From an uncultured Clostridium sp. (lineage in GTDB: Bacteria > Bacillota > Clostridia > Clostridiales > Clostridiaceae): 20,027 bases of DNA. The DNA lies in contig CAMNZV010000006.1 of the NCBI GenBank assembly GCA_946575275.1, forward strand, positions 1 through 20,027, given 5' to 3'. Each line of letters opens with the position of its first letter. The first letter of the stretch is position 1. This document shows positions 5,885-15,375 of this stretch, in pieces. Below the pieces are notes generated by a model, which ran no database searches, had not been told where the DNA came from, and saw only the letters and a program-made list of their open reading frames with translations. The position numbers and the translations under genes were made by a program.

Positions 5885-5917
5885 TTTAAGTCCTTCTTTC
5901 TTTCGTATTTTTAATAT

Positions 5918-5949
5918 AAAAAAGAGACTAGCTATTAACTAATCTCTTT
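5918..5949 (-). terminator. Terminator overlapping the acyltransferase stop
   Basis: On the minus strand an 11-bp stem (AAAGAGATTAG against CTAGTCTCTTT, one G·U pair) with a 7-nt loop runs straight into further T residues. It covers the last codons and stop of the acyltransferase gene and lies 34 nt before the holin start. Confidence 0.75.
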
Positions 5950-6953
5950 CCTAATACTTTTATTAATTCTTTAATTTTTTCTACTATTATTGATATCAAG
6001 ATACTCAAACCTAGTAAAAATATAAATTTTAAAATTGGATTATACATTTTCTCAAATATATTATTAAAGTAATACATATAAATAAAAGTGTGTGTTAAAA
6101 AAATATTGAATGAATTATCTCCTATATATTCTAAAAATCTAATAACACCTTTATTCATTTTTATTTCAAAAATTATTTGTAGCAATACAATTGTGAATAC
6201 GCCATCAATTTTTGTATAATAAAATATGCCTGATTGTTTTCTTACTGAAATTATTAATAATAGCATACAGAAATATAAAATCCATCTAAGTAATCCATTT
6301 ATCTTTATATTTTTAACTTTTACAAAAATATTGTATTTAGCCCAAATCGTTCCTAAAACAAAAGGAAAAAGCCAATCTCCATATAGATTTAATATATATA
6401 TTCCATTAATAGGTTTCTGTTCTAAAAACAATATTATAATTGATACTACTATTGTTAGTACTGGTATTTTATTAACTGAACTATTTACAAACGGATAAAT
6501 AATATATAAACCAACAACTAGCCCAATATACCACCAAGTAACATTGTACCCAGCTTGCCCGAATAGTGCCTGAAAACCACTTAAATTTATTAATACTTTC
6601 TTAAATACATCTTGTCCATAGACAACTTCAAAATTTCTTTTGAAAATTAATATACCTATTGGAACGAATATAATCCAAACCAACCAGTAATTAAAATATA
6701 TCTTCCTAAAGTTCTTAGAATAATATTGCAATATATTAATATTACTTTTATTATAACTTTTATATAGACCATAACCAGTTAAAAATACAAAAATAGCAAC
6801 GCAAACTTTCGCATAGAAAGCAATTACAGAACTTATATTACCTGTCGCTATAGATTCATTAATATTAGTTGTGTAAAACAAATGATGCCACAACAACATA
6901 CATATTGCAATTCCTTTTATTCTCTTAGTATTTCTTATTGAAAAATTATCCAC
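5928..6953 (-). CDS. Acyltransferase-3 family integral membrane protein
   Basis: This 341-residue protein has about ten hydrophobic segments along its whole length. The N-terminus KRIKGIAICMLLWHHLF (10-26) gives the basic residue and first-helix histidine typical of the Acyltransferase 3 family (OafA, Oac and OatA N-domain relatives). These proteins transfer acetyl or other acyl groups across the membrane onto sugars of surface polysaccharides. The C-terminal extracellular esterase-like domain of OatA is absent. Translation starts at GTG, supported by GAGGTG 5 nt upstream. It lies between the tail-fibre gene and the holin, a common place for cargo genes, and could change the host surface so that related phages no longer bind. 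The substrate is unknown. Its low-GC, isoleucine-rich composition does not set it apart from its neighbours. Confidence 0.85.
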   Translation of the reverse strand: MDNFSIRNTKRIKGIAICMLLWHHLFYTTNINESIATGNISSVIAFYAKVCVAIFVFLTGYGLYKSYNKSNINILQYYSKNFRKIYFNYWLVWIIFVPIGILIFKRNFEVVYGQDVFKKVLINLSGFQALFGQAGYNVTWWYIGLVVGLYIIYPFVNSSVNKIPVLTIVVSIIILFLEQKPINGIYILNLYGDWLFPFVLGTIWAKYNIFVKVKNIKINGLLRWILYFCMLLLIISVRKQSGIFYYTKIDGVFTIVLLQIIFEIKMNKGVIRFLEYIGDNSFNIFLTHTFIYMYYFNNIFEKMYNPILKFIFLLGLSILISIIVEKIKELIKVLGKRLVNS

Positions 6954-6985
6954 TTATGCACCTCACAAAATATAGTATATCATAC

Positions 6986-9391
6986 TTATAACAATGGTAT
7001 TCTGATTTGCGCAAAATATCTTAATTCTCCGACTGTTGGTGCCCCGTTAAGCGATGGCATTTGCATAACTACTTTTTTAGAAGTTGAATCATACAAAAAT
7101 GCGCCAATAGGTTTACTTTCAGTAACTGGTTGCCCTCCCATATTAACAGAACAATCATACGAAGTTGCTAAATTAAATGGTAATGCGCTCAAATCAAATA
7201 TATCGTGATTTAGACCTACGTTAGTTACATTTACTTTAATGTCAGACATAATAACTAAACTATTACCTAATATATATAACGTAGTATTACTTGCAGTTAC
7301 TGCTGCAGAAGTTACTGCAAGTGAAGATGGCAACATTATTTTATCACAATTTAGATTTATACCACTACCACAATTAAACATTTGTTTATTATAAGGTTTT
7401 CCAAAATTAATTTCCCTTAAACTCATATTCCCAACAGTTCCACCATTAACTAAATAAATATTAGTGGCATACGTTCCACCATCCCTAACAATTACTCCAT
7501 CTAGTTTTAAATGTGTTATTACCGAATTATTATTTTTAATTATATTCATAGTATTACAACTATTTAACCTAATTGCACTTACATCTTTAATGATTAAGCT
7601 TGTTATTGTTGTTTCGGTTAATTCTACAACAGCCAAGTTATCATTTGTCATTCCAGTTTCTATTATATTTTCCATCACTAAGTCTTCTATTTGAGTTGAT
7701 GAAATATATATTGCACTTCTAAGTGTATGTGATCCAGTAACATTACTAATTATACAGTTTTTAATTTTTGTGTTTACAATATTATCAGTAGTCCAGTAAT
7801 CAGCAATTGAAATTGGATCTACATAAAAATCACCTCGTATATTGTCAATTAATACATTACTTATAGTTTTACCTTTGTCCATATATATACCAACACCGCT
7901 GTAGGCAAGTACATTATTTTTTGTTTTTCCAAAAACATTCTTTATTGTAATATTATCAATATCTATATTGCAAGTCACGCCACAATCATGGCTTCTTAAA
8001 CTTGCTGTTCCTGTTGTAACTGCAACCATATCATCACCAGTATAGCCCCTTACACCATCAATATGTACAGTCTTTGCACTACCTGTTATTCCATCTTGGT
8101 TATTATCAAATACAGTTTCATCTTGATCTAGATATAAATTTTTTACATTCACATTGTTACAAAGCCAATATGATATACCCCATGCTTCTGTATCCTTTAT
8201 CCTTATATTTTCAATATATAAATTGTTTATATTACACAACATAAATCCAAATCCCCAATACGAATTATAAACATTTTGCGTATAATTTCTAGTGTTATTA
8301 TATTTATAATTACCATCTAGTGTGAAATCCTTAAATTTAATTGTATTACTTAACATTGTGAATTGCGTTAAATCACTAACTTGTGATTTAAATGGATATT
8401 TATTTGTTCCATTTGCTAATTTTATGACAGTAGCATCAATCCCTTTACCTATTATCTCACTATTTTCTTGGTGTATTATGCTATTTTTTATGTAATATAA
8501 CCCTGCATCTAGATTACAAGTTCTAACTAATTTTAAAATACTATTTATGATTATTGAATTATCTATTTCAGAATTTCCAGAAATAGCCCCCATTTGTGAT
8601 ATGGATAAACTATCTTTAACGATAGGGACTATCTTCTTTATATTATCAATTTTAACTGAACAATCATCTCCGACTAAAATCCCATTACCTATATCTTTAA
8701 AATTCTCATTTCCATTCAATGCAATACATTTGAAATAAGTCAATGACATATCTTTTTCATTATAAAATCCATTTATAAGAAATATACTATTTAATAATGC
8801 TTTGCTTGGTGTTGCTTTTATTTCTGATACCGTAAAAATACTTAATCCGTTACCTCCACCGCCACTTCCTATTGGCGCATAGGTCATTGATGCTTCTTCT
8901 TTAGTTAAATAGTTATCCAAATTACCATTTGCAATAGCTTGTTCTAAATTATTAATATTCTTAATAGCCTCTGAATTTTCTTCTTTTAGTTCTTCTAAAG
9001 CCGTTATCAAGACTTCTGTGCTTATGCTGTCTTCATTAAGAGCAGCATTGCCTATAATTATTTCTCTTAGAAAACATGATATTTTTGAATTTGTCTTACT
9101 ATTACATACAGAAAAGGTGAATATACCTTTCCCACTGTTTACAGTTAACTCCCTTTTCAATGTCCACATTGCTAAATTCCCATTTATACTAAATTCATCT
9201 TTACTACTTGCTAGTAAAATATTATCATTTATTTTTACATCAAATTCTATATGCTCATCATTAGTAAATATATGTGGTGTCCCATCTGAATTATATACTT
9301 CAAAAGTTAATGTAAATCCTTTGTCAAATTGTACTAATTTAACTGGTGGCTGGAATGTATCTTTTCCTAAATAAATTCTTATATTATTCAT
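6986..9391 (-). CDS. Baseplate upper protein/tail fibre with beta-helix, likely receptor-binding or depolymerase
   Basis: This 801-residue protein is built in four parts. Residues 1-120 resemble the BppU N-terminal domain that docks onto the siphophage baseplate. A helical linker (128-160) is followed by YLTKEEASMTYAPIG, a fibre motif, and a Gly-rich hinge (176-180). Residues about 300-665 are a run of strand repeats of the IxNIxIxN type, which indicates a right-handed parallel beta-helix. Within it NQDGI (431-435) and GDDMVAV (452-458) place three aspartates 20-21 residues apart, as in polygalacturonase-like GH28 enzymes. The last 100 residues look like a beta-rich tip. It probably binds, and may cut, a surface polysaccharide. 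The GHG and RIK motifs of classical GH28 are not evident. AAAGGA lies 8 nt before the ATG. Confidence 0.8.
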   Translation of the reverse strand: MNNIRIYLGKDTFQPPVKLVQFDKGFTLTFEVYNSDGTPHIFTNDEHIEFDVKINDNILLASSKDEFSINGNLAMWTLKRELTVNSGKGIFTFSVCNSKTNSKISCFLREIIIGNAALNEDSISTEVLITALEELKEENSEAIKNINNLEQAIANGNLDNYLTKEEASMTYAPIGSGGGGNGLSIFTVSEIKATPSKALLNSIFLINGFYNEKDMSLTYFKCIALNGNENFKDIGNGILVGDDCSVKIDNIKKIVPIVKDSLSISQMGAISGNSEIDNSIIINSILKLVRTCNLDAGLYYIKNSIIHQENSEIIGKGIDATVIKLANGTNKYPFKSQVSDLTQFTMLSNTIKFKDFTLDGNYKYNNTRNYTQNVYNSYWGFGFMLCNINNLYIENIRIKDTEAWGISYWLCNNVNVKNLYLDQDETVFDNNQDGITGSAKTVHIDGVRGYTGDDMVAVTTGTASLRSHDCGVTCNIDIDNITIKNVFGKTKNNVLAYSGVGIYMDKGKTISNVLIDNIRGDFYVDPISIADYWTTDNIVNTKIKNCIISNVTGSHTLRSAIYISSTQIEDLVMENIIETGMTNDNLAVVELTETTITSLIIKDVSAIRLNSCNTMNIIKNNNSVITHLKLDGVIVRDGGTYATNIYLVNGGTVGNMSLREINFGKPYNKQMFNCGSGINLNCDKIMLPSSLAVTSAAVTASNTTLYILGNSLVIMSDIKVNVTNVGLNHDIFDLSALPFNLATSYDCSVNMGGQPVTESKPIGAFLYDSTSKKVVMQMPSLNGAPTVGELRYFAQIRIPLL

Positions 9392-9418
9392 ATCTTTTAT
9401 CCTTTCTTTAATAAAGAA

Positions 9419-9649
9419 CTATTTACCCTTAGGTATTAGTCCTATAAATTCTTTTTCATCATTAAATTTTATTTCATATTTATAAATATTACTGCCAATC
9501 TCATAAGGTAACGCTATTATTCCTAATCTTTCTTTTTTATAAAATTCAATTTTTTCATCAAATTCCATACCTACTGGCAGTATTGGGACCATTGTGTTAT
9601 CTTCTGTCATTCTAATTTCTGTTGTATCTAAATCATAGAAAATAATCAT
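9419..9649 (-). CDS. Small tail-module protein of unknown function
   Basis: This is a 76-residue acidic protein rich in beta-prone segments, with no recognised domain. Its ATG overlaps the Tal stop codon (ATGA), and AAGGAGG lies 7 nt upstream, so translation is coupled to Tal. It sits between the Tal and BppU-type genes, where siphophages often encode small baseplate accessory proteins. It has no signal peptide and no membrane segment. No function can be assigned from sequence. Confidence 0.7.
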   Translation of the reverse strand: MIIFYDLDTTEIRMTEDNTMVPILPVGMEFDEKIEFYKKERLGIIALPYEIGSNIYKYEIKFNDEKEFIGLIPKGK

Positions 9650-11484
9650 ATTGCAGCCTCCTTATATATATAATATCTTATTGTAACTACTTGTTCTTGT
9701 TCAAAATATGTTCCATCTTTATTAAAGACAAAAGCAAAATTTGTATCTGTTATTCCAATTCTACCTACGAACCCAATAAGATATCCATGTCCTTGCACGT
9801 TTGAATTACTAGCTAAATTGAAAAAAGGGAAAGGTGATACAAAATCTTGATATTCTATATATGCTGATATGCATGGTTTGTATCCTAACCCATGCCTAAT
9901 GTCATAAGTATACTCATTGTGATTCGGTGGAATTACAAAGCCAACAGTACCGCTTAATATTATTTTATGCATATTATACTTACCATCAATTACAACTACG
10001 TTATCTGAATTCTTAACTGTTAAAGCTCCACCACTTATAGTTATTCCATCATTCCCATTTATATCAATTGTTACTCTTCCATCATTACTACTTATAACAC
10101 CAGTTTTTATCAAACTCGCATTTATATTACCTGCTGTAATAAAGTCTGCAACAATTGCACCATCCATTGTCATAGCAAGTCCAAATGTTCCATTATATCC
10201 AGTATTACTATAACCTAAACCATTTATATTCCATCTCCAAATCTTTCTAGCTGTATTGATATTATCAGTGTCCATTATTAAAAATTCATCTCTTGTTTTA
10301 AGTGTATATCCTCCCAACCCATTGTTTATCAAAGATGTTGCTGTTGCCTTAGCTTCTGCTAAAGCACTAGTCATTTGTTCTTTTACTTTTTCTACTGTAA
10401 TTGCACTTTGAACAAAGTTAGAAATTGTAGATCCACATTCTATTGAAATATATTTATCTCTTAAACTATCCCACTTATAATAATTCATATCTACCTTTAT
10501 ATTCATATTTAACAAGCTATGTTTAATCGTTATTGTATCGAATGGATATATTCTTTCAAGTACTGCATATTCTTTATATTGTTCCATTTTGCTAAGCTCA
10601 ATAAAATTAACCTTAAGAGTTGTTTTTGGTATATCAACCTTTTCCTTATCATATAAATCTTTAACTGCATTCCTTAATGCCTCATATGCCTCTTCCTTTG
10701 TTAATTCCCCTTCTTTTAATTCTTCTCCATCAACTTGTGCCTTTATTGAAGGAAATTCATATTTTTTAACCTTTACATGTTCATAATTATTTATAAGGGG
10801 ACTTTCTACATACTTTTCAGGAATAAATAAGCCATCAAATCCTTGTGGCATTATCTTTGTTGCTATACCTTTCATATTGGTGTCAACTGTAAGCCCTTTA
10901 AGATTTTTACCATACTTAATATTAACCCCTCTATCAGTTCCGTATTTAGTTAATAATTTTATTGTCCAATTATCTCTTACTAATTCTCCACCCCATCTAT
11001 TTATTAAGCTATTATCTTCACTACTATCCATTAATGCAGCTATTGGTGATTTTCTAACAATTCTACTATTAGCAATACTAGGTACATCACTAAGCACTGT
11101 AAAATTATGTGGTTCTACTGTTTTTGAGAAAAGTTGATTTATAGCTCCAAAGCCATCTTTATTTACTATATTAGTATCTTCAATAAAATTATCCTCGTTA
11201 TCGTAGAATATATGGCACGCATAAACTTGTAGCAAGTTCTCCTTTTCGTTTTTATATGCTCTATAAATTCTAAATGCTTGATATCCTGATGGAGTAGAGC
11301 AATATAAAATATTTTCTTCCTTTAGTAATGAAGCTTTATTGTCATATAAATAAACCTCTAAATAAGCTTCATATGCACCATTTTTCATTTCTTCCACATT
11401 ACAAGTTAAAGCATTTTTTATTATGCCTAATCCCCTTGTATTAAAGTTTTTTTCTGTTCTATCAAATATAATTGCTTTCCCCAT
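9646..11484 (-). CDS. Tail-associated protein Tal (prophage endopeptidase-tail family)
   Basis: At 612 residues this follows Dit, the standard place for the Tal/gp18-like hub that closes the tail tip. The first 370 residues match the prophage tail (endopeptidase) family in layout, beginning GKAIIFDRT and including FRIYRAYK and YACHIFYDN. A helix (about 365-390) and a Gly/Asn-rich strand region (DGRVTIDINGNDG) lead to a C-terminal beta domain that could bind a receptor. No peptidoglycan hydrolase domain is visible, so any enzymatic role is uncertain. The ATG at 11484 is chosen because GGAGG lies 8 nt upstream and it overlaps the Dit stop as TAATG. A longer frame from a TTG at 11499 would place that ribosome binding site inside the gene. 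Confidence 0.85.
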   Translation of the reverse strand: MGKAIIFDRTEKNFNTRGLGIIKNALTCNVEEMKNGAYEAYLEVYLYDNKASLLKEENILYCSTPSGYQAFRIYRAYKNEKENLLQVYACHIFYDNEDNFIEDTNIVNKDGFGAINQLFSKTVEPHNFTVLSDVPSIANSRIVRKSPIAALMDSSEDNSLINRWGGELVRDNWTIKLLTKYGTDRGVNIKYGKNLKGLTVDTNMKGIATKIMPQGFDGLFIPEKYVESPLINNYEHVKVKKYEFPSIKAQVDGEELKEGELTKEEAYEALRNAVKDLYDKEKVDIPKTTLKVNFIELSKMEQYKEYAVLERIYPFDTITIKHSLLNMNIKVDMNYYKWDSLRDKYISIECGSTISNFVQSAITVEKVKEQMTSALAEAKATATSLINNGLGGYTLKTRDEFLIMDTDNINTARKIWRWNINGLGYSNTGYNGTFGLAMTMDGAIVADFITAGNINASLIKTGVISSNDGRVTIDINGNDGITISGGALTVKNSDNVVVIDGKYNMHKIILSGTVGFVIPPNHNEYTYDIRHGLGYKPCISAYIEYQDFVSPFPFFNLASNSNVQGHGYLIGFVGRIGITDTNFAFVFNKDGTYFEQEQVVTIRYYIYKEAAI

Positions 11485-12170
11485 TATAAGAACCTCCAAC
11501 GTGGTGTTATATCAATCTTAAGAACACTACCAGTCCATGAAATAATATTTTCTCCAACTTCTAAAATTGGTGTATCACCAGAAGAGTTATTGTCCATTGA
11601 TATTGTTCCTTTATAAATTTGATCAAGTTCAGTGTCAATATCAACATATTCACTTATGTTATCAATCTTCAGATGTTGATTGTTAATGTATAAGTTTATT
11701 GTGCCTGATCCATAAATCCTTATTAGTGGTTCACTATAGTAAGTTCCTTGATTAATAATTTCTGTATTAGAATTTATTGTTATTTTATTATCTCCATCTA
11801 ATAGATACCCTAATGGCTGGCATTCAAATTGAATTATTCCTTTATGAAGTATTGGTATTAGTTCTGTAAGTTCCAATTTATTAATTATAGTAGCTTTGTA
11901 ATATCTATCTTCTTGGTTAGAAAATATAACACTATCTGTTCCTCTAAGCCATGCTTTTAAACCATCAACATTAGTTTCATCTGTCATGTGAAAAGTAACT
12001 GATTTAGTAATGCTTTCTAATGTATTTTCCATCTCTATCAAATACCCACTTCTCCCTGGGATAACTTCTTTAATATACCTTTCCTCTGCTGTATCTTTTC
12101 CTGGCAAAGTATCACATATCAATTGGTAATCATCACTATGCTGCCCTTTCCAATAGAATCCGTTATTCAA
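11484..12170 (-). CDS. Distal tail protein Dit (SPP1 gp19.1-like)
   Basis: This 228-residue protein is the right size for Dit, which forms the hexameric ring joining tail tube and baseplate. The N-terminal part (GFYWKGQHSDDYQL, then PGRSGYLIEM) is typical of the siphophage tail-component family, and the C-terminal half is beta-rich, consistent with the galectin-like domain of Dit proteins. Its TTG start directly abuts the tape-measure stop. The start is supported by the GGAGGAGGTGG run in the last codons of the tape-measure gene. Gene order (tape measure, Dit, Tal) is classic. The weaker point is that the call rests on order and pattern rather than alignment. Confidence 0.85.
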   Translation of the reverse strand: MNNGFYWKGQHSDDYQLICDTLPGKDTAEERYIKEVIPGRSGYLIEMENTLESITKSVTFHMTDETNVDGLKAWLRGTDSVIFSNQEDRYYKATIINKLELTELIPILHKGIIQFECQPLGYLLDGDNKITINSNTEIINQGTYYSEPLIRIYGSGTINLYINNQHLKIDNISEYVDIDTELDQIYKGTISMDNNSSGDTPILEVGENIISWTGSVLKIDITPRWRFL

Positions 12171-15100
12171 TTACCTTCCACCTCCTCCATATGCAAGTTG
12201 CGACCTATAGAATTCTAGTTCTTCTGCAAAATCCTTAACATCTTGACTTCTAGTGTTATTGAAATTTTCAATTGATACTGTTATCCCATTGTTATTGTTA
12301 TTTACATTATTTGTGTACTGTTCATTTTCCTTAGCTGTTAAAACTCTTTCACCTTTATGAAGTCTTGCAGTGTAACCATCATAAGGAATATAGTCTTGTC
12401 CATTATAGTTATAGTTAGGCAAATAATAGCCTCCTCTACCATCACTATAATACTTAGAAGCACTAAAATTATTACCTTGGGAGTCTTTATAGTCAACTAC
12501 AACTAATGAATGAGTTATTTTAGGAATTGAATTTATTTTATTAATAATGCTTTCAATATTAGCTATAGTTCCATCACTATTAACTTGTACTCTTACAGGT
12601 GTGCCATTAAGATTAACCACCTCTGTATAAAGCCCCTCTATTTCCTCACCTGTTCCCTGTAACAAGCTTGCTACAGAAGTTGCCATAGTTCTTGTACTCT
12701 CATCATAGTTTGTATTAGAAACTATCATATCTAATATTCTATTTTTTTGATCATTACTCAAAACATTGTATTGTTCTGTAAGCTCAATCAATTGGCTCCT
12801 AATTTCTTCACTAGTACCAGTTATTTCATCCTTTGATTTATTCCATGTACCAACAATATTTCCTGTCTTTTCATCAACCATGACATAAACATCTTCATAT
12901 GCCTTACTTTCGGTATTATAAATCCTCTGCATGCCACTTTTGGTTATATTATCTAAATCATTATAACTAGCAAGTGCCTTAATAAGCTTTTCCTTATCTG
13001 CTTTTTCTTGCACTGATAATATTTTACCTTCCTCAGTATCTATTCTTGCGTAAATTTCCGGATATTTTTCTTTTATAACTTCCAAGTAACCACTATAAGT
13101 ATCTTTTATTGATTTTACCTTTGCTTCTTTATCCTCTTCAAGTTTCCTTATCTGTTCTTCAGCTGCAATTCTTTCTTGTGTATTCATATTATCCAAATTC
13201 ATTTTAAGCATTTCAATTTTCGTATCATAATATTCATTTGTACTTGCTAAATCATCTTCAGCTAATTGTGCTTTCTCTTGTAATAATTCACTTGCACCCT
13301 CTAAATCTAAATTTCTCATTTTAACATTAAAATTAGCTTGTAGTTCTAAACGTTCCTCTTGACTAGTTGCCAATGCATCTATCTTAGCTTGGTTAATTTT
13401 TTCTTCATATTCTTTTATAGCTGTTGTTTCACTTTCATATAGCTTTCTATTTTCTGCAGCCGCTGTTGCATACAAATTATTAATTTTATCTTGATATGTC
13501 TTAACTGTTGCAATTTGTTTTTCTCCATTGCTATTAAAGAAACTTAGCACTGTTGTTTCGTAAGTGTCTAAGGTATTATCAATGTTAAAGTATTCATTTA
13601 ATGCTTTAGTGCTTTCTGATTCATGGTCTTTTATCTCCTGAATAATTTCGCTACATATTTCATCTGTTTGAGCTTTTAAATTAGATGCCTTATTCTTATC
13701 TATCAAAATATTATTTGTTTCTAGTCTATCTAATTCAAAATTAACATTTCTCCATGCTTCTGCTGTCTTATCTATACTTTCAGCAACTTCAACAGAAACA
13801 TTGTCACTCCAATTTTTATAAACAAGTCCTAAGTCTTCCATTTCATCTTTCGATTGAATAACATTTCCATGCATATTATTCCAAAATTTTTCCCCAAGGC
13901 TTAATTCTTCTGAAGTTGTTGCAAGGGATCTATTTAAAAAGTCACTATTTTCTTTTGCCATATAGATTGCTCCACCTACTGCAACTAATGCTGGAGTTAA
14001 TGGTAATACTGCTGACAATACTCCACCTAAACCACTTGCACCTGCTGTTATGCTACTTGTTGTTGCAAGGGCACTTGTAGCTGTTGTTGTGCTGCTTAAA
14101 GCTGTAGATAAAACTCCAAATCCTTTTTGCAATTTTACAACTGTATCTATACCGCCACTTAGTATTTTAAATGTAGGTCCAATGGCCATTGCAAAAGCTG
14201 CAAACTTTATAATGCTTCCTTGTTGTTCCTCTGATAAATTACTAAACTTATCAGCTACATCTCCAATAGCATTGGCAACTTTAGTTATCATTGGTGCTAT
14301 GGACTTCTCTACTTTTATAGCTGCACTTTCCAATGCTCCAAACATTTCTTCTACACTAGATTTAGCATTGTCTTGCATAGTTTTTGCCATCTCTTTAGCA
14401 GCCCCATCACTATTTTTCAAACTTTCGGTCAATGTCTCTAATTCTTCAGGACCTGCATTTATTAAAGTTAACATACCACTCATGGCTTCAGTACCAAATA
14501 TTGTTGCTACTGCATTTTGTTTTTGTTCATCTGTAAGTCCACTTAATGAACTATTTAAGTTTCCTATAATATCTTTTAGGGGGTACAGTTTACCATTAGC
14601 GTCAAAAGCCTCAAATCCTAAGTTTTTCATTAAAGTTGCTGCTTCATTAGATGGTTTTGCAAGACTTGTTAAAGCACTTCTTATTGTTGTTCCAGCCTGG
14701 CTTCCTTTTATACCTGCATTGGCAAGTTCACCAATAGCTGCAGTAACTTCCTCCAAGGATAACCCCATACTATAAGCAATAGGGGCAACATACTTCATAG
14801 CTTCACCGGTATCTGCAACTGCTGCATTTGTATCTGCTGCATTTTTTGCAAGTACGTCTGCAACGTGACCTGCCTTATCTGCTTCTAAGTTAAATCCTCT
14901 TAATGTACTTGCTGCAATATCTGCACTACTTGCCAAATCTTCACCTGAACTTGCAGCTAAATCCATCATTCCAGGCATAGCTTTCATTATTTCGCTAGTA
15001 GTAAATCCTGCACTAGCTAAGTTCTCCATACCTTGTGCTGCTTCATTTGCACTAAAGGCTGTATCTGCACCTAATTGAATTGCTTGATTTTGCAATGCTT

Positions 15101-15374
15101 CAAACTCTTTACCTGTTGCTCCTGATATTGCCTTTACCCTTGACATTTGGCTTTCAAAATCCATTCCAACTTTAGCTGCTGCAACTCCTACGCCTAGTAA
15201 TGGAACTGTAAGATATTTTGTCATTTTATCACCAGCTGCACTAAGACTTTTTCCCATACTCTCTACTTTAGATATACTAATGCTACTTGTTTTGTCTAAA
15301 CCTCTTTCAAGTCCAGCAGTATCTGCAACTATATCTACGCTCAAAGGTGGTAATTGAATTCCACTTGTTAACAT
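12171..15374 (-). CDS. Tail tape measure protein (TP901 family)
   Basis: This 1067-residue protein sets tail length and is ejected with the DNA. About residues 70-330 form the conserved TP901/PhageMin_Tail core, including MSRVKAISGATGKEFEAL and long Ala/Gly-rich helices. A hydrophobic region (about 445-473) could enter the membrane. A long charged coiled coil spans roughly 660-800. Using the usual ~1.5 Å of tail per residue, the tail would be near 150-160 nm (inference). The start is placed at ATG 15374 because AGGAGG lies 6 nt before it; an in-frame ATG at 15401 lies upstream of that ribosome binding site, inside the chaperone frameshift extension. It follows the tail chaperone pair and precedes Dit. 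Confidence 0.93.
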   Translation of the reverse strand: MLTSGIQLPPLSVDIVADTAGLERGLDKTSSISISKVESMGKSLSAAGDKMTKYLTVPLLGVGVAAAKVGMDFESQMSRVKAISGATGKEFEALQNQAIQLGADTAFSANEAAQGMENLASAGFTTSEIMKAMPGMMDLAASSGEDLASSADIAASTLRGFNLEADKAGHVADVLAKNAADTNAAVADTGEAMKYVAPIAYSMGLSLEEVTAAIGELANAGIKGSQAGTTIRSALTSLAKPSNEAATLMKNLGFEAFDANGKLYPLKDIIGNLNSSLSGLTDEQKQNAVATIFGTEAMSGMLTLINAGPEELETLTESLKNSDGAAKEMAKTMQDNAKSSVEEMFGALESAAIKVEKSIAPMITKVANAIGDVADKFSNLSEEQQGSIIKFAAFAMAIGPTFKILSGGIDTVVKLQKGFGVLSTALSSTTTATSALATTSSITAGASGLGGVLSAVLPLTPALVAVGGAIYMAKENSDFLNRSLATTSEELSLGEKFWNNMHGNVIQSKDEMEDLGLVYKNWSDNVSVEVAESIDKTAEAWRNVNFELDRLETNNILIDKNKASNLKAQTDEICSEIIQEIKDHESESTKALNEYFNIDNTLDTYETTVLSFFNSNGEKQIATVKTYQDKINNLYATAAAENRKLYESETTAIKEYEEKINQAKIDALATSQEERLELQANFNVKMRNLDLEGASELLQEKAQLAEDDLASTNEYYDTKIEMLKMNLDNMNTQERIAAEEQIRKLEEDKEAKVKSIKDTYSGYLEVIKEKYPEIYARIDTEEGKILSVQEKADKEKLIKALASYNDLDNITKSGMQRIYNTESKAYEDVYVMVDEKTGNIVGTWNKSKDEITGTSEEIRSQLIELTEQYNVLSNDQKNRILDMIVSNTNYDESTRTMATSVASLLQGTGEEIEGLYTEVVNLNGTPVRVQVNSDGTIANIESIINKINSIPKITHSLVVVDYKDSQGNNFSASKYYSDGRGGYYLPNYNYNGQDYIPYDGYTARLHKGERVLTAKENEQYTNNVNNNNNGITVSIENFNNTRSQDVKDFAEELEFYRSQLAYGGGGR

Positions 15375-15375
15375 T

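Noticed and set aside
9018..9374. A 118-codon plus-strand open frame opposite the baseplate/tail-fibre gene
   Set aside because: It is antisense to a gene with recognisable domains, and no plus-strand transcription signals are visible.
11485..11499. TTG start at 11499 for Tal
   Set aside because: It would put the ribosome binding site inside the gene. The ATG at 11484 has GGAGG 8 nt upstream and overlaps the Dit stop as TAATG.
14050..14775. A 241-codon plus-strand open frame inside the tape measure gene
   Set aside because: It is antisense to a strongly supported gene, has hydrophobic low-complexity content typical of the complement of Ala/Gly-rich helices, and has no ribosome binding site or neighbours on that strand.
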